Origin: Yersinia kristensenii
GTDB taxonomy: Bacteria; Pseudomonadota; Gammaproteobacteria; Enterobacterales; Enterobacteriaceae
Assembly: GCF_900460525.1 (NCBI RefSeq)
Contig: NZ_UHIY01000001.1
Span: forward strand, 2,170,001 to 2,234,000
Length of the DNA stretch: 64,000 nt
Direction: 5' to 3'
Shown: positions 1-9,477 of the stretch, in pieces
Position numbering within the stretch: position 1 is the stretch's first letter
Layout of the letters: each line of letters opens with the position of its first letter
Made by a program: the position numbers and the translations under genes
The notes under the pieces: model-generated
The model's database searches: none
What the model was told of the DNA's origin: nothing
What the model saw: the letters and a program-made list of their open reading frames with translations, nothing else

Positions 1-167
1 TCCCCGCCAACTAATACCATACCCGTTTTGACATAGGTCTCGCAGGCAACACGTGCTTTTGGATCTTGCTCCAGAATGGCGTCAAGTACAGCGTCTGAAA
101 TCTGGTCGGCGACTTTGTCAGGATGTCCTTCGGAAACTGATTCCGATGTAAATAGGTGTTTAGCCAT
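1..167 (-). CDS. metK: S-adenosylmethionine synthase, N-terminal part (cut by window edge)
   Basis: Only the first 55 codons are present; the gene continues beyond base 1. The protein begins [20 protein letters not shown], the invariant start of MetK, including the SEGHPDK substrate-binding motif. MetK makes S-adenosylmethionine from methionine and ATP in the cytoplasm. The start codon is the ATG at 167, preceded by a purine-rich stretch. It is divergent from speA, with about 1 kb between them. A promoter and tandem MetJ-type boxes lie upstream, which fits repression by MetJ-SAM as known in E. coli. Identification is certain; only the truncation by the window limits it. Confidence 0.97.
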   Translation of the reverse strand, partial: MAKHLFTSESVSEGHPDKVADQISDAVLDAILEQDPKARVACETYVKTGMVLVGG

Positions 168-325
168 TGTTTTTCTTTACCTTGAATACAAGTGAAATGT
201 CACTGCATAGCATTGAAGTCAAGCAATTAGAGCCGCGATTTGTATGGGCTTTTCGTTGCATTGCACTTTACAACGCCCCTTTAGGCAAAGCCTTTAGCAG
301 TCTATCCCTTTAGAAGTCCGTCATA

Positions 326-353
326 ATTATAGCCTAACAGACATTCTAGCAAT
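326..353 (-). promoter_or_regulatory. Putative sigma-70 promoter for metK
   Basis: Read on the minus strand there is a perfect TATAAT (326-331) and, 16 bases upstream, ATTGCT (348-353; TTGCTA with a 15-base spacer is the alternative). It points at metK, giving a leader of roughly 150 bases. The MetJ-like boxes lie directly upstream of the -35. The call rests on sequence match only. Confidence 0.5.
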
Positions 354-363
354 TAAAATGGAT

Positions 364-387
364 GGATGTATTAACATCTGGACGTCT
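364..387. promoter_or_regulatory. Tandem MetJ operator (met boxes) of metK
   Basis: Three contiguous octamers, GGATGTAT, TAACATCT and GGACGTCT, match the met box consensus AGACGTCT at 5, 5 and 7 of 8 positions. MetJ binds two or more adjacent 8-bp boxes with SAM as corepressor, and metK is a known member of the E. coli MetJ regulon. Position next to the putative metK promoter supports the call. Confidence 0.75.
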
Positions 388-1169
388 ATTTTAGGTCAGC
401 TTTTGCTATTAACGCCAGCCCTTTTTGCATCAAGATATTTCTCACTTTAGTTGTCACTTGATTTATTTACCTCTTGATACACTTGCAAGCCATTTTCATT
501 TTGCATTTTGCTCCCGTTATAGGTATAAACTGCGCGCGCAGCTTATTCGATACGCAATGATGAAGATGGCAGAAGATGACATTAGCTCATTGTGAGATTC
601 TTAGTGTTTCGCACTTAGTGAGAGGCACTCAATCTTATGAGCGCATCGTCGTGATGGGCACTAAAATGGCAGCGTCATTTTACTGTTACTTAATTTGTTT
701 ATTAATAAAGTCTTGTCTGTTCATCATGAGCGGCATGCGTGGAGGTGGTTGGATTAATGATCCGTTGTCTACTGGTTGCTGCACATCAACAGCTGCGTCG
801 TTCTGACGTTCAATCCCCCCTTGCAACCTCCCTTTCTTGTACGCCATCAACCCGATGTTATACCCACATGGGTGCAACTCAGGATTCGCGGGCGGGTTAA
901 TTACCCTCTGAAGCACTGAATCCGGCTAGCTTGACGACTTTGCGGCTAATCCGATTCACAAAATCTCAATACGTATTTACAGTCAAACGTATTTTACATT
1001 TAAACGTGATTTACCCTGTTTTGGGTAATGAATAGCCGAGATAAACTGCTAGTGGATCGCGCTTTATAGCGCAATATTCTGCCAATTTGGCATTCACGCG
1101 GGTTGTCCTTGCTGGTTGTAGCTGCGATAGTAGCTGACTTTATCGTCAGTATCGCAATAGAGGCGAATT
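388..1169. other. Long intergenic region between metK and speA, no convincing gene
   Basis: About 780 bases upstream of speA contain only short reading frames of 60-76 codons on either strand, without good ribosome sites or recognisable domains. In E. coli the corresponding metK-speA interval carries the small gene yqgB, but I could not identify a yqgB homologue here. A 50-codon frame at 654-806 (MGTKMAASFY...) begins with a hydrophobic stretch but has a weak ribosome site and was not called. The region probably holds the speA promoter and a long leader. Confidence 0.5.
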
Positions 1170-3149
1170 ATGTCTGATGATAACTTGATTGGCCGTCCGT
1201 CAGCTGCGGGCGCACATGTTTCTTTACGCTCCATGCAGGAGGTTGCCATGAATGATCGTAATGCTAGCAAGATGCTGAGCACGTATAACGTCGCCTACTG
1301 GGGTGGCAACTATTTTGACGTCAATGAACTAGGCCATATCAGTGTTTGCCCTGATCCGGATGTTCGTGAGGCGCGTGTCGATTTGGCGGAACTGGTCAAA
1401 AAAATGCAGCTTGAGCAGGGGCAACGACTGCCTGCACTATTCTGCTTCCCCCAGATTTTACAGCATCGCCTGCGCTCAATTAATGGTGCATTTAAACGCG
1501 CGCGTGAGTCGTTTGGCTATGAAGGCGATTATTTCCTGGTTTACCCGATTAAAGTTAACCAGCATCGCCGGGTCATTGAGTCACTGGTTAATTCTGGTGA
1601 GCCGTTAGGGCTGGAAGCCGGTTCTAAAGCCGAAATGATGGCGGTTTTGGCACATGCCGGTATGACTCGCTCGGTCATTGTTTGTAATGGCTATAAAGAC
1701 CGTGAATATATCCGCCTGGCATTGATCGGCGAAAAACTGGGCCATAAGGTATATCTGGTCATCGAAAAGATGTCAGAAATCAAAATGGTACTGGAAGAAG
1801 CCGAGCGCCTGAATGTCGTCCCGCGCTTAGGTGTCCGCGCCCGTCTGGCATCACAAGGTTCCGGCAAATGGCAGGCCAGTGGCGGTGAAAAATCCAAATT
1901 CGGCTTATCTGCCACTCAGGTATTGCAGTTGGTTGATATGCTGCGTGAAGCCAATAGCTTGGAAAGCCTGCAATTACTGCATTTCCATTTAGGTTCTCAG
2001 CTATCCAATATCCGTGATATTTCCACTGGTGTCCGTGAATCAGCCCGTTTCTATGTGGAGCTACACAAACTGGGTGTCAATATCCAGTGTTTCGATGTGG
2101 GCGGCGGTCTGGGTGTGGATTACGAAGGGACACGCTCCCAATCTGATTGCTCAGTAAACTATGGCCTGAATGAATATGCCAACAACGTTATCTGGGGTAT
2201 TGGTGATGCGTGTAATGAGCACGGCTTGCCGCACCCAACGGTGATTACGGAATCGGGCCGTGCAGTCACCGCACACCATACTGTGCTGGTTTCCAATGTG
2301 ATCGGCGTAGAACGCAATGAGTTTAATGAGCCACAACCGCCGGAAGAAGATGCACCTCGTGCGCTGATCAGCCTGTGGGACACTTGGCTGGAAATGCAAG
2401 AGCCGGAAAACCGCCGCTCTCTGCGCGAATGGCTACACGACAGCCAAATGGACTTGCACGATGTCCACACCCAGTATGCACACGGTATGCTGGAATTAAA
2501 GCAACGTGCATGGGCTGAAGAACTGTATTTAAGCATTTGTAATGAGATCCAAAAGCAGTTGGACCCAAGCAACCGCGCACATCGGCCAATTATTGATGAG
2601 CTGCAAGAGCGTATGGCTGACAAGCTGTATGTCAATTTCTCACTATTCCAGTCAATGCCGGATGCATGGGGTATTGATCAGCTCTTCCCAGTTTTACCCT
2701 TGGAGGGGTTAGATAAGCCACCAGAGCGCCGTGCGGTTTTGCTGGATATCACCTGTGACTCCGACGGGACTATCGACCATTATATTGATGGCGACGGAGT
2801 GGCAACCACCATGCCAATGCCGCCGTATGATGCAGAGAATCCGCCACTGCTGGGCTTCTTTATGGTCGGCGCCTATCAGGAAATCTTGGGCAATATGCAT
2901 AATCTATTTGGTGATACCGCAGCCGTAGATGTATTTGTCTTCCCTGATGGTACGGTTGAGTTTGAACAGACCGACGAAGGTGATACTGTCGCGGATATGC
3001 TGGAATATGTTCAATTGAACCCAGAGAAGTTGCTGAAACAGTTCTCCGATCAAGTGAAAGAAACCGATCTGGACACTGAGCTACAAGCTCAGTTTATGGA
3101 AGAGTTTGAAGCTGGTCTGTACGGTTATACTTATCTCGAAGATGAGTAA
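1170..3149 (+). CDS. speA: Biosynthetic arginine decarboxylase
   Basis: The 659-residue protein matches E. coli SpeA (658 aa) along its whole length. SpeA converts arginine to agmatine, the first step of the agmatine route to putrescine. It is a PLP enzyme of the fold III (alanine racemase-like) group; the PLP lysine is K128 in [10 protein letters not shown], and the glycine-rich [14 protein letters not shown] phosphate loop is present. The start ATG at 1170 follows GAGGCG and gives the MSDD start seen in E. coli. Unlike E. coli, speB (agmatinase) does not follow; a terminator and an unrelated Rieske gene do. Agmatine must therefore be used by genes outside this window. Confidence 0.98.
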   Translation: MSDDNLIGRPSAAGAHVSLRSMQEVAMNDRNASKMLSTYNVAYWGGNYFDVNELGHISVCPDPDVREARVDLAELVKKMQLEQGQRLPALFCFPQILQHRLRSINGAFKRARESFGYEGDYFLVYPIKVNQHRRVIESLVNSGEPLGLEAGSKAEMMAVLAHAGMTRSVIVCNGYKDREYIRLALIGEKLGHKVYLVIEKMSEIKMVLEEAERLNVVPRLGVRARLASQGSGKWQASGGEKSKFGLSATQVLQLVDMLREANSLESLQLLHFHLGSQLSNIRDISTGVRESARFYVELHKLGVNIQCFDVGGGLGVDYEGTRSQSDCSVNYGLNEYANNVIWGIGDACNEHGLPHPTVITESGRAVTAHHTVLVSNVIGVERNEFNEPQPPEEDAPRALISLWDTWLEMQEPENRRSLREWLHDSQMDLHDVHTQYAHGMLELKQRAWAEELYLSICNEIQKQLDPSNRAHRPIIDELQERMADKLYVNFSLFQSMPDAWGIDQLFPVLPLEGLDKPPERRAVLLDITCDSDGTIDHYIDGDGVATTMPMPPYDAENPPLLGFFMVGAYQEILGNMHNLFGDTAAVDVFVFPDGTVEFEQTDEGDTVADMLEYVQLNPEKLLKQFSDQVKETDLDTELQAQFMEEFEAGLYGYTYLEDE

Positions 3150-3175
3150 GTATTAGCAGCGGATTAATATCATTT

Positions 3176-3203
3176 AAGGGCAAACTCAGGTTTGCCCTTT
3201 TTG
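3176..3203 (+). terminator. Rho-independent terminator after speA
   Basis: The arms AAGGGCAAAC and GTTTGCCCTT form a 10-bp stem with a TCAG loop, followed by TTTG. It lies 27 bases after the speA stop codon. Confidence 0.9.
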
Positions 3204-3284
3204 TTTGCGCGACGGCTGGTGATTGTCTAAATATCAACCACACTAATATTGGTGTTTTCTGACGATAATCGGCGAGGTGCTTTC

Positions 3285-3599
3285 ATGGGATGGGTCAGTG
3301 TTTGTAAGGTAAGTTACGTCAAACCGGACTTCCCTTTCTCAGCTCTAGTTAATAATAAAAGGATTGGTGTCTATATCCTTGATGGCGAGTATTTCGCGAT
3401 GGAGGATGTTTGCCCTCACGCCAATGCATTGTTAACTCAAGGTTTTATGGATGGAGAAACCGTTGAGTGCCCATTGCATGGAGCACTGTTTGATATCCGA
3501 ACCGGACAATGCTTGCGTGAGCCGGGGGAGCGGGATTTGAACACTTACCCCGTGCGGATCAGCGGTGATCAAATAGAAGTGAATCTGGCGGTGGAATAA
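3285..3599 (+). CDS. Small Rieske [2Fe-2S] ferredoxin-like protein
   Basis: The 104-residue protein is a single Rieske domain. The cluster ligands appear as CPHAN (CxH) and, 17 residues later, CPLHG (CxxH), the usual spacing for ferredoxin components of dioxygenases and for NirD-like proteins. Such proteins carry electrons to an oxygenase or act as small redox partners. No oxygenase or reductase gene lies nearby, so its partner is unknown. I chose ATG 3285 because GAGGTG precedes it at a good distance and MGWVSVCKV is a typical Rieske ferredoxin start; an upstream TTG (3249) would extend it but lacks a ribosome site. Confidence 0.85.
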   Translation: MGWVSVCKVSYVKPDFPFSALVNNKRIGVYILDGEYFAMEDVCPHANALLTQGFMDGETVECPLHGALFDIRTGQCLREPGERDLNTYPVRISGDQIEVNLAVE

Positions 3600-3606
3600 G
3601 TCATAA

Positions 3607-3624
3607 CGCCCCTGTTATGGGGCG
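3607..3624. terminator. GC-rich hairpin between convergent Rieske gene and loiP
   Basis: CGCCCC and GGGGCG form a 6-bp stem around TGTTAT between the ends of two convergent genes. There is no good T-tract on either strand, so a terminator role is only likely from position. Confidence 0.45.
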
Positions 3625-3644
3625 CTTACACTAATAAGATATTA

Positions 3645-4397
3645 TTATTTCTCGGCGGCGATGCGTTGGCGGATATGGTCGGCACGGGCCTGTGAGGACG
3701 GGTGATCATCAAACATGCTGCTGGTGCGGCCGGCTTCCATGGTAGCCAATTTTTCGAAGCTGGTGACTAAACCGTTAGGATCGATACCGCGTTTTTTCAG
3801 CAGGTCGAATGAGTAATCATCTGCTTCACTTTCTTGTTTTTGTGAGAACTGGGCATTCACCAGTTTCTGGCCAATATCGGCTAACTGAGACTGAGAAAGC
3901 TGCCCGGCAACCCCACCGGCAGATGCGGCAGCAGTCCGTAGGGCGGTGGTGCCATAGGCCACTTGCATGGCTTTGCGGGTATGCCCTAATGCCACATGAC
4001 CCATCTCATGGCCAAGTACGCCTTCCACTTCATTGTCGGTCATCATGTCCATTAGGCCGCTGTAAACTCGAATACAGCCATTGGCCATCGCCCAAGCATT
4101 GACATCTTTTGTGACGTAAACCTTATAGTTAGCTGGGGTACCATTGATATTATCACCCAATGCCGCTGAAATTTTTGCCAGACGTTTGCCGTAGGCGCTA
4201 TCAGCAGAGGCTATCTGGGCTTTTTGATCCATTTCCACACAAGATTTTTCACTGAGATTTTTGACATCAGCATCACTCAGGGTTGCAGCCTGAAAAGCTT
4301 GGGCACCGGATTGCATCAATCCATCAGTATTTATATTCTGGCAGCCGCTAAGTAATGCCGTCAGGCTCAGGGCAATCATTGAGGTACGCATTTTCAT
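3645..4397 (-). CDS. loiP: M48 family outer-membrane metalloprotease, lipoprotein
   Basis: The 250-residue protein begins with a lipoprotein signal ending LLSGC (C19), so the mature protein is lipid-anchored in the envelope. The zinc site HEMGH (HExxH) sits in GHEMGHVALGH, and the downstream ESEADDYS supplies the third zinc ligand typical of M48 peptidases. Length and order match E. coli LoiP/YggG (252 aa), a protease linked to low osmolarity and cleaving between Phe pairs, which works with BepA. It is convergent with the Rieske gene and divergent from tktA. Confidence is high for family and good for orthology. Confidence 0.93.
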   Translation of the reverse strand: MKMRTSMIALSLTALLSGCQNINTDGLMQSGAQAFQAATLSDADVKNLSEKSCVEMDQKAQIASADSAYGKRLAKISAALGDNINGTPANYKVYVTKDVNAWAMANGCIRVYSGLMDMMTDNEVEGVLGHEMGHVALGHTRKAMQVAYGTTALRTAAASAGGVAGQLSQSQLADIGQKLVNAQFSQKQESEADDYSFDLLKKRGIDPNGLVTSFEKLATMEAGRTSSMFDDHPSSQARADHIRQRIAAEK

Positions 4398-4716
4398 AAC
4401 ACTTTCTTCCTGTGGTTATGGGGTTTTTATTGTTACATTACATCAATTGCATTAATAGCTATTGCATCAGCGCAGCTTCTACTACTCTGGGCAGCACTGG
4501 TGAGATACCCAAGGTATGGCCTGATTGACAATGGATAGCGGAGATTAATGTGCTATTGGCGTCAGAGCTATAGATTTATTCTGAAAATCAGCAGACTCCA
4601 TTCGTCATTAATATGGAAGTTATTGCTCATTGTGGTTTTAGTGGTTGCCGTTTCAATGTTGAGTCTGAGAAAATGGTAAACTTGAACGCTTTTTTTAATC
4701 CGACCTGGAGTAAAAC
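4398..4716. other. Divergent promoter region loiP / tktA
   Basis: About 320 bases with no gene. It should hold the promoters for loiP (leftward) and tktA (rightward). The tktA ribosome site CTGGAG lies 7 bases before its ATG. I see no repeat or recognisable operator. Confidence 0.6.
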
Positions 4717-6711
4717 ATGTCCTCTCGTAAAGAGCTTGCCAACGCGATCCGCGCACTAAGCATGGACGCAGTGCAAAAAGCGAATTCCGGCCACCCCGGT
4801 GCCCCTATGGGTATGGCAGATATTGCCGAAGTTCTGTGGCGTGATTACCTGAACCATAATCCAACTAATCCACACTGGGCTGATCGCGACCGTTTCGTTT
4901 TGTCGAATGGTCACGGCTCCATGTTGATCTATAGCCTGTTGCATCTCACTGGCTATGATCTGCCGCTGGAAGAACTGAAAAACTTCCGCCAGCTGCACTC
5001 TAAAACGCCAGGTCACCCTGAATATGGCTATACCGCTGGCGTAGAAACCACCACTGGCCCATTGGGTCAGGGCATTGCTAACGCAGTCGGTTTTGCGATT
5101 GCAGAACGCACGCTGGGCGCGCAGTTTAACCGCCCGAATCATGAGATTGTCGATCACCACACCTACGCCTTTATGGGCGACGGTTGCATGATGGAAGGTA
5201 TTTCTCACGAAGTTTGCTCTCTGGCGGGTACCATGAAGCTGGGCAAACTGACCGCTTTCTATGATGACAACGGCATCTCCATCGACGGTCATGTTGAAGG
5301 CTGGTTTACTGATGATACCGCGGCCCGTTTCGAAGCTTACGGTTGGCATGTGGTTCGGGGTGTTGATGGTCATAACGCTGATTCTATCAAAGCGGCCATC
5401 GAAGAAGCCCACAAAGTGACCGACAAACCATCACTGCTGATGTGCAAAACCATTATCGGTTTTGGTTCACCGAAGAAAGCCGGCACCCATGATTCACATG
5501 GCGCACCATTAGGTGTTGATGAAGTTGCCGCGACCCGTGAAGCATTGGGCTGGAAATACGCAGCATTCGAAATTCCACAGGATATCTATGCCGCGTGGGA
5601 TGCTAAAAAAGCTGGCCAGGCAAAAGAAGCGGCCTGGAACGAGAAATTTGCGGCTTACGCTAAAGCGTATCCGGAACTGGCTGCTGAATTCAAACGCCGC
5701 ATCAGTGGTGAGCTGCCCGCTAACTGGGCGACTGAATCCAAGAAATTCATCGAACAGCTGCAAGCTAACCCGGCGAATATTGCCAGCCGTAAAGCCTCGC
5801 AAAACTCGCTGGAAGCTTTCGGTAAAGTGTTACCTGAATTCCTGGGCGGCTCTGCTGACCTGGCACCAAGTAACCTGACTATCTGGTCGGGCTCCAAATC
5901 TCTGAACGAAGATCTCGCGGGTAACTACATTCACTACGGTGTACGTGAATTTGGTATGTCTGCCATCATGAACGGCATCGCCCTGCATGGCGGCTTCATT
6001 CCTTACGGCGCGACTTTCTTGATGTTTGTGGAATATGCCCGTAATGCAGTGCGCATGGCCGCGCTGATGAAAATCCGCAGCATCTTTGTTTATACCCATG
6101 ACTCTATTGGTTTGGGTGAAGATGGCCCAACCCATCAGCCGGTTGAGCAGATGGCCAGCCTGCGTGTGACTCCAAATATGAGCACTTGGCGTCCATGTGA
6201 CCAGGTTGAATCTGCGGTGGCATGGCAGTATGCCTTGGAGCGTAAAGATGGCCCAAGCGCACTGATCTTCTCGCGCCAAAACCTGGCACAACAGCCACGT
6301 ACTGCTGAGCAGTTAGCCAATATCTCTAAAGGCGCTTATGTGCTGAAAGATTGTGCAGGCCTTCCTGAACTGATCTTTATCGCGACCGGTTCTGAAGTTG
6401 AATTGGCGGTTGCTGCTGCCGATCAACTGACTGCTGCAGGCCGCAAAGTGCGTGTTGTGTCTATGCCATCGACTGATGCATTCGACAAACAAGACGCTGC
6501 TTACCGTGAATCCGTATTGCCATCTGCTGTTAGCGCCCGCGTTGCCGTTGAAGCCGGTATTGCTGATTACTGGTACAAATATGTCGGCCTGAATGGCGCA
6601 GTAGTGGGTATGCACACCTTTGGTGAATCTGCTCCTGCTGAATTGCTGTTCAAAGAGTTTGGTTTTACCGTAGAAAACGTGGTGGCAAAAGCCCAGGCGT
6701 TGTTGAAATAA
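4717..6711 (+). CDS. tktA: Transketolase
   Basis: The 664-residue protein matches E. coli TktA (663 aa). It moves two-carbon ketol units between sugar phosphates in the non-oxidative pentose phosphate pathway, using thiamine diphosphate and Mg2+. The ThDP motif begins at [12 protein letters not shown] (about residue 155), and the N-terminal [11 protein letters not shown] and the [15 protein letters not shown] segment are typical. In the second half, [11 protein letters not shown] is the conserved pyrimidine-domain signature. It stands alone between a promoter region and a strong terminator, beside epd-pgk-fbaA as in other enterobacteria. Codon choice is that of a highly expressed gene. Confidence 0.98.
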   Translation: MSSRKELANAIRALSMDAVQKANSGHPGAPMGMADIAEVLWRDYLNHNPTNPHWADRDRFVLSNGHGSMLIYSLLHLTGYDLPLEELKNFRQLHSKTPGHPEYGYTAGVETTTGPLGQGIANAVGFAIAERTLGAQFNRPNHEIVDHHTYAFMGDGCMMEGISHEVCSLAGTMKLGKLTAFYDDNGISIDGHVEGWFTDDTAARFEAYGWHVVRGVDGHNADSIKAAIEEAHKVTDKPSLLMCKTIIGFGSPKKAGTHDSHGAPLGVDEVAATREALGWKYAAFEIPQDIYAAWDAKKAGQAKEAAWNEKFAAYAKAYPELAAEFKRRISGELPANWATESKKFIEQLQANPANIASRKASQNSLEAFGKVLPEFLGGSADLAPSNLTIWSGSKSLNEDLAGNYIHYGVREFGMSAIMNGIALHGGFIPYGATFLMFVEYARNAVRMAALMKIRSIFVYTHDSIGLGEDGPTHQPVEQMASLRVTPNMSTWRPCDQVESAVAWQYALERKDGPSALIFSRQNLAQQPRTAEQLANISKGAYVLKDCAGLPELIFIATGSEVELAVAAADQLTAAGRKVRVVSMPSTDAFDKQDAAYRESVLPSAVSARVAVEAGIADYWYKYVGLNGAVVGMHTFGESAPAELLFKEFGFTVENVVAKAQALLK

Positions 6712-6790
6712 TTTTTGTTAAAACAGCATGACGTTATCAAGGCTATAAATCACTGTAAAGGGTGATGAGAGGCTCGGTAATACAGCTGTT

Positions 6791-6818
6791 AAAAGACCGC
6801 TTCGGCGGTCTTTTTTTT
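6791..6818 (+). terminator. Rho-independent terminator after tktA
   Basis: AAAAGACCGC and GCGGTCTTTT form a 10-bp stem with a TTCG tetraloop, followed by more T residues. This is a textbook terminator 80 bases after tktA. Confidence 0.95.
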
Positions 6819-6890
6819 CGCTAATTGATGGATGAATTGTGCCCTTTATCAGGCAGATATTCCTTTTATGATTAGTTTGGTTTATTCTGG

Positions 6891-6904
6891 CTGAAGCGTT
6901 TCAG
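6891..6904. promoter_or_regulatory. Putative Cra (FruR) operator upstream of epd
   Basis: CTGAAGCGTTTCAG is an almost perfect palindrome and agrees with the Cra core TGAAACGTTTCA at 11 of 12 positions. It lies about 150 bases before epd. Cra is known to repress the epd-pgk(-fbaA) operon of E. coli, so both sequence and position fit. The actual promoter was not resolved. Confidence 0.65.
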
Positions 6905-7050
6905 TCATGATTCACTTTCCATTTCAGCCAATTTCGCTGAGGAAAACGCCGGAAGTATTCTGGCTGAATTGTGATAAGACGATTAACATCTTAGGGTGCG
7001 CTGCAGTACGCTATGGGGTTGCATGATAATAACCAGAAACAGGGAGTAAC

Positions 7051-8067
7051 ATGACAATTCGTATAGCGATAAATGGCTTTGGCCGTATTGGCCGTAGCGT
7101 TTTACGCGCATTGTATGAGTCAGGTCGCCGGGCAGAGATTTCAGTCGTTGCAATTAATGAGTTGGCTAATGCAGAGGGGATGGCCCATCTGTTGAAATAT
7201 GACTCCAGCCATGGCCGGTTTGCCTGGGATGTTCGTCAGGAATGTGACAAATTATACGTCGGGGACGATATTATTCGGTTGATACATCAGCCGGAGATTG
7301 GGCAGTTACCCTGGGGTGAGTTAGGAATTGATGTGGTTCTGGATTGTAGCGGTGTTTATGGTAGCCGTGCAGATGGCGAGGCGCATTTAACCTCCGGTGC
7401 CAAAAAGGTGCTGTTTGCCCATCCTGGTGGACATGATTTGGATGCTACGGTGGTTTATGGTGTTAACCATCAGGATTTGCGAGCAGACCACCGAATTGTT
7501 TCTAACGCGTCCTGTACCACGAACTGTATTATTCCTATTATTCAGTTGTTGGATGTCGCTTATGGCATTGAATCCGGCACTGTCACCACCATTCATTCAT
7601 CAATGAATGATCAGCCCGTTATTGATGCTTATCATCAAGATTTACGCCGTACCCGAGCAGCAAGCCAGTCAATTATCCCGGTGGATACCAAACTGGCAGC
7701 AGGGATTACCCGTATTTTTCCGAAGTTTTGCGACAGGTTTGAAGCTATCTCGGTACGGGTGCCAACCATCAACGTAACGGCGATCGATTTAAGCGTCAGC
7801 GTGACAAGCCCGGTTGGTGTGGCTGAGGTTAACCAGCTTTTGCAAAAGGCAGCAAGAGGTTCATTTCGTGGTATAGTTGACTATACGGAATTACCATTGG
7901 TGTCGACCGATTTTAACCATGATCCGCACAGTGCTATTGTCGATTGCACTCAAACGCGAGTCAGTGGGCAGCACCTGATTAAGACGTTGGTATGGTGCGA
8001 TAACGAATGGGGTTTCGCCAATAGAATGTTGGATACGACATTGGCGATGGCCAAAAGCGGTTTCTAG
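7051..8067 (+). CDS. epd: D-erythrose-4-phosphate dehydrogenase
   Basis: The 338-residue protein belongs to the GAPDH fold family and matches E. coli Epd (339 aa). It oxidises erythrose 4-phosphate to 4-phosphoerythronate with NAD+, feeding pyridoxal phosphate synthesis. The N-terminal NGFGRIGR is the Rossmann dinucleotide loop, and SNASCTTNC (nucleophile C155) is the catalytic motif. Epd was chosen over GapA because of neighbourhood (epd-pgk-fbaA) and features such as [19 protein letters not shown]. It starts at ATG 7051 after CAGGGAG. It is the first gene of an apparent operon with pgk 102 bases downstream. Confidence 0.96.
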   Translation: MTIRIAINGFGRIGRSVLRALYESGRRAEISVVAINELANAEGMAHLLKYDSSHGRFAWDVRQECDKLYVGDDIIRLIHQPEIGQLPWGELGIDVVLDCSGVYGSRADGEAHLTSGAKKVLFAHPGGHDLDATVVYGVNHQDLRADHRIVSNASCTTNCIIPIIQLLDVAYGIESGTVTTIHSSMNDQPVIDAYHQDLRRTRAASQSIIPVDTKLAAGITRIFPKFCDRFEAISVRVPTINVTAIDLSVSVTSPVGVAEVNQLLQKAARGSFRGIVDYTELPLVSTDFNHDPHSAIVDCTQTRVSGQHLIKTLVWCDNEWGFANRMLDTTLAMAKSGF

Positions 8068-8169
8068 TACGGCATGCTAACGTATTGTTTTTCCGTTATT
8101 TACTGCGGTTACATCAGCGTTGATGTGCAGCTTATGCAACTTTAAAGAGAATCAACAAGAGGATTCACC

Positions 8170-9333
8170 ATGTCTGTAATTAAGATGACCGATCTGGATC
8201 TAGCTGGCAAACGCGTGCTGATCCGTGCGGACCTCAATGTTCCGGTAAAAGATGGCAAAGTGACTTCTGATGCGCGTATCCGTGCATCTCTGCCGACAAT
8301 TGAAGCGGCACTGAAGCAAGGCGCTAAAGTAATGGTTACCTCTCACCTGGGTCGTCCGACCGAAGGCGAGTACAACGAAGAGTTCTCCTTGCTGCCAGTT
8401 GTTAACTACCTGAAAGACAAATTGTCTGCTCCGGTACGCTTGGCGAAAGATTATCTGGACGGCGTTGAAATTGCAGCTGGCGAGTTGGTTGTGCTGGAAA
8501 ACGTTCGCTTTAACAAAGGCGAGAAAAAAGACGACGAAACTCTGTCCAAGAAATATGCCGCACTCTGTGATGTGTATGTCATGGATGCTTTTGGTACTGC
8601 TCACCGTGCACAAGCTTCGACTCACGGCGTAGGTAAATTTGCTCCTATCGCGTGTGCTGGCCCGCTGCTGTCAGCAGAGTTGGAAGCCTTAGGTAAAGCA
8701 CTGGGTAACCCAGCGCGTCCAATGGTTGCTATCGTTGGTGGTTCTAAAGTTTCAACCAAACTGACCGTGCTGGGTGCGCTGTCTAAAATTGCCGACCAAT
8801 TGATTGTGGGTGGCGGTATCGCCAATACCTTCGTGGCAGCTCAAGGCCACAATGTAGGTAAATCTCTGTACGAAGCAGACCTGATTCCAGAAGCTAAACG
8901 CCTGCTGGAAACTTGCGATATCCCAGTTCCTACTGATGTGCGTGTTGCTACTGAATTCTCTGAAACCGCGGTTGCAACATTGAAGCCTGCTGATCAGATC
9001 AAAGATGATGAGCAAATTCTGGATCTGGGCGACGTATCAGCAGAACGTCTGGCAGAGATTCTGAAAAACGCCAAAACCATTCTGTGGAATGGCCCGGTTG
9101 GTGTGTTCGAGTTCCCTAACTTCCGTAAAGGGACCGAAATTGTGGCTCGCGCCATCGCAGAGAGCGAAGCATTCTCAATCGCGGGCGGTGGTGACACTCT
9201 GGCAGCTATCGATCTGTTCGGTATTGCTGACCAAATCTCTTACATCTCCACTGGCGGCGGTGCTTTCCTTGAGTTTGTAGAAGGGAAAAAACTGCCAGCG
9301 GTTGTGATGCTGGAAGAGCGCGCTAAGCAGTAA
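8170..9333 (+). CDS. pgk: Phosphoglycerate kinase
   Basis: The 387-residue cytoplasmic enzyme transfers phosphate between 1,3-bisphosphoglycerate and ADP in glycolysis. The family signature [13 protein letters not shown] is near residue 18 and HLGRP near 60. The nucleotide-binding NGPVGVFE (about 310) and GGGDTLAAI (about 340) motifs are intact. Length equals that of E. coli Pgk. It lies between epd and fbaA in the classical order. The ribosome site is the purine stretch AAGAGGA before ATG 8170. Codon use is strongly biased, as expected for an abundant glycolytic enzyme. Confidence 0.98.
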   Translation: MSVIKMTDLDLAGKRVLIRADLNVPVKDGKVTSDARIRASLPTIEAALKQGAKVMVTSHLGRPTEGEYNEEFSLLPVVNYLKDKLSAPVRLAKDYLDGVEIAAGELVVLENVRFNKGEKKDDETLSKKYAALCDVYVMDAFGTAHRAQASTHGVGKFAPIACAGPLLSAELEALGKALGNPARPMVAIVGGSKVSTKLTVLGALSKIADQLIVGGGIANTFVAAQGHNVGKSLYEADLIPEAKRLLETCDIPVPTDVRVATEFSETAVATLKPADQIKDDEQILDLGDVSAERLAEILKNAKTILWNGPVGVFEFPNFRKGTEIVARAIAESEAFSIAGGGDTLAAIDLFGIADQISYISTGGGAFLEFVEGKKLPAVVMLEERAKQ

Positions 9334-9477
9334 TTTAGATAACGGGGGGCGAGAGCCGCCCGTTTCGCATTTAGCCAATGAAGCTCGCGGGCTTTAGGCT
9401 GGCGAAAACCGATTTACATTTAGGGCCTATCCTCCCGGATAGCTGCTATCTTCAGTCGACGAAACAGGACAACGTAC

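Noticed and set aside
576..806. A 76-codon plus-strand frame in the metK-speA interval
   Set aside because: Weak ribosome site, odd composition and no recognisable domain; an overlapping minus-strand frame of similar length is equally unsupported.
4756..5412. Long minus-strand frame (218 codons) inside tktA
   Set aside because: Shadow of a strongly codon-biased gene; no ribosome site or domain.
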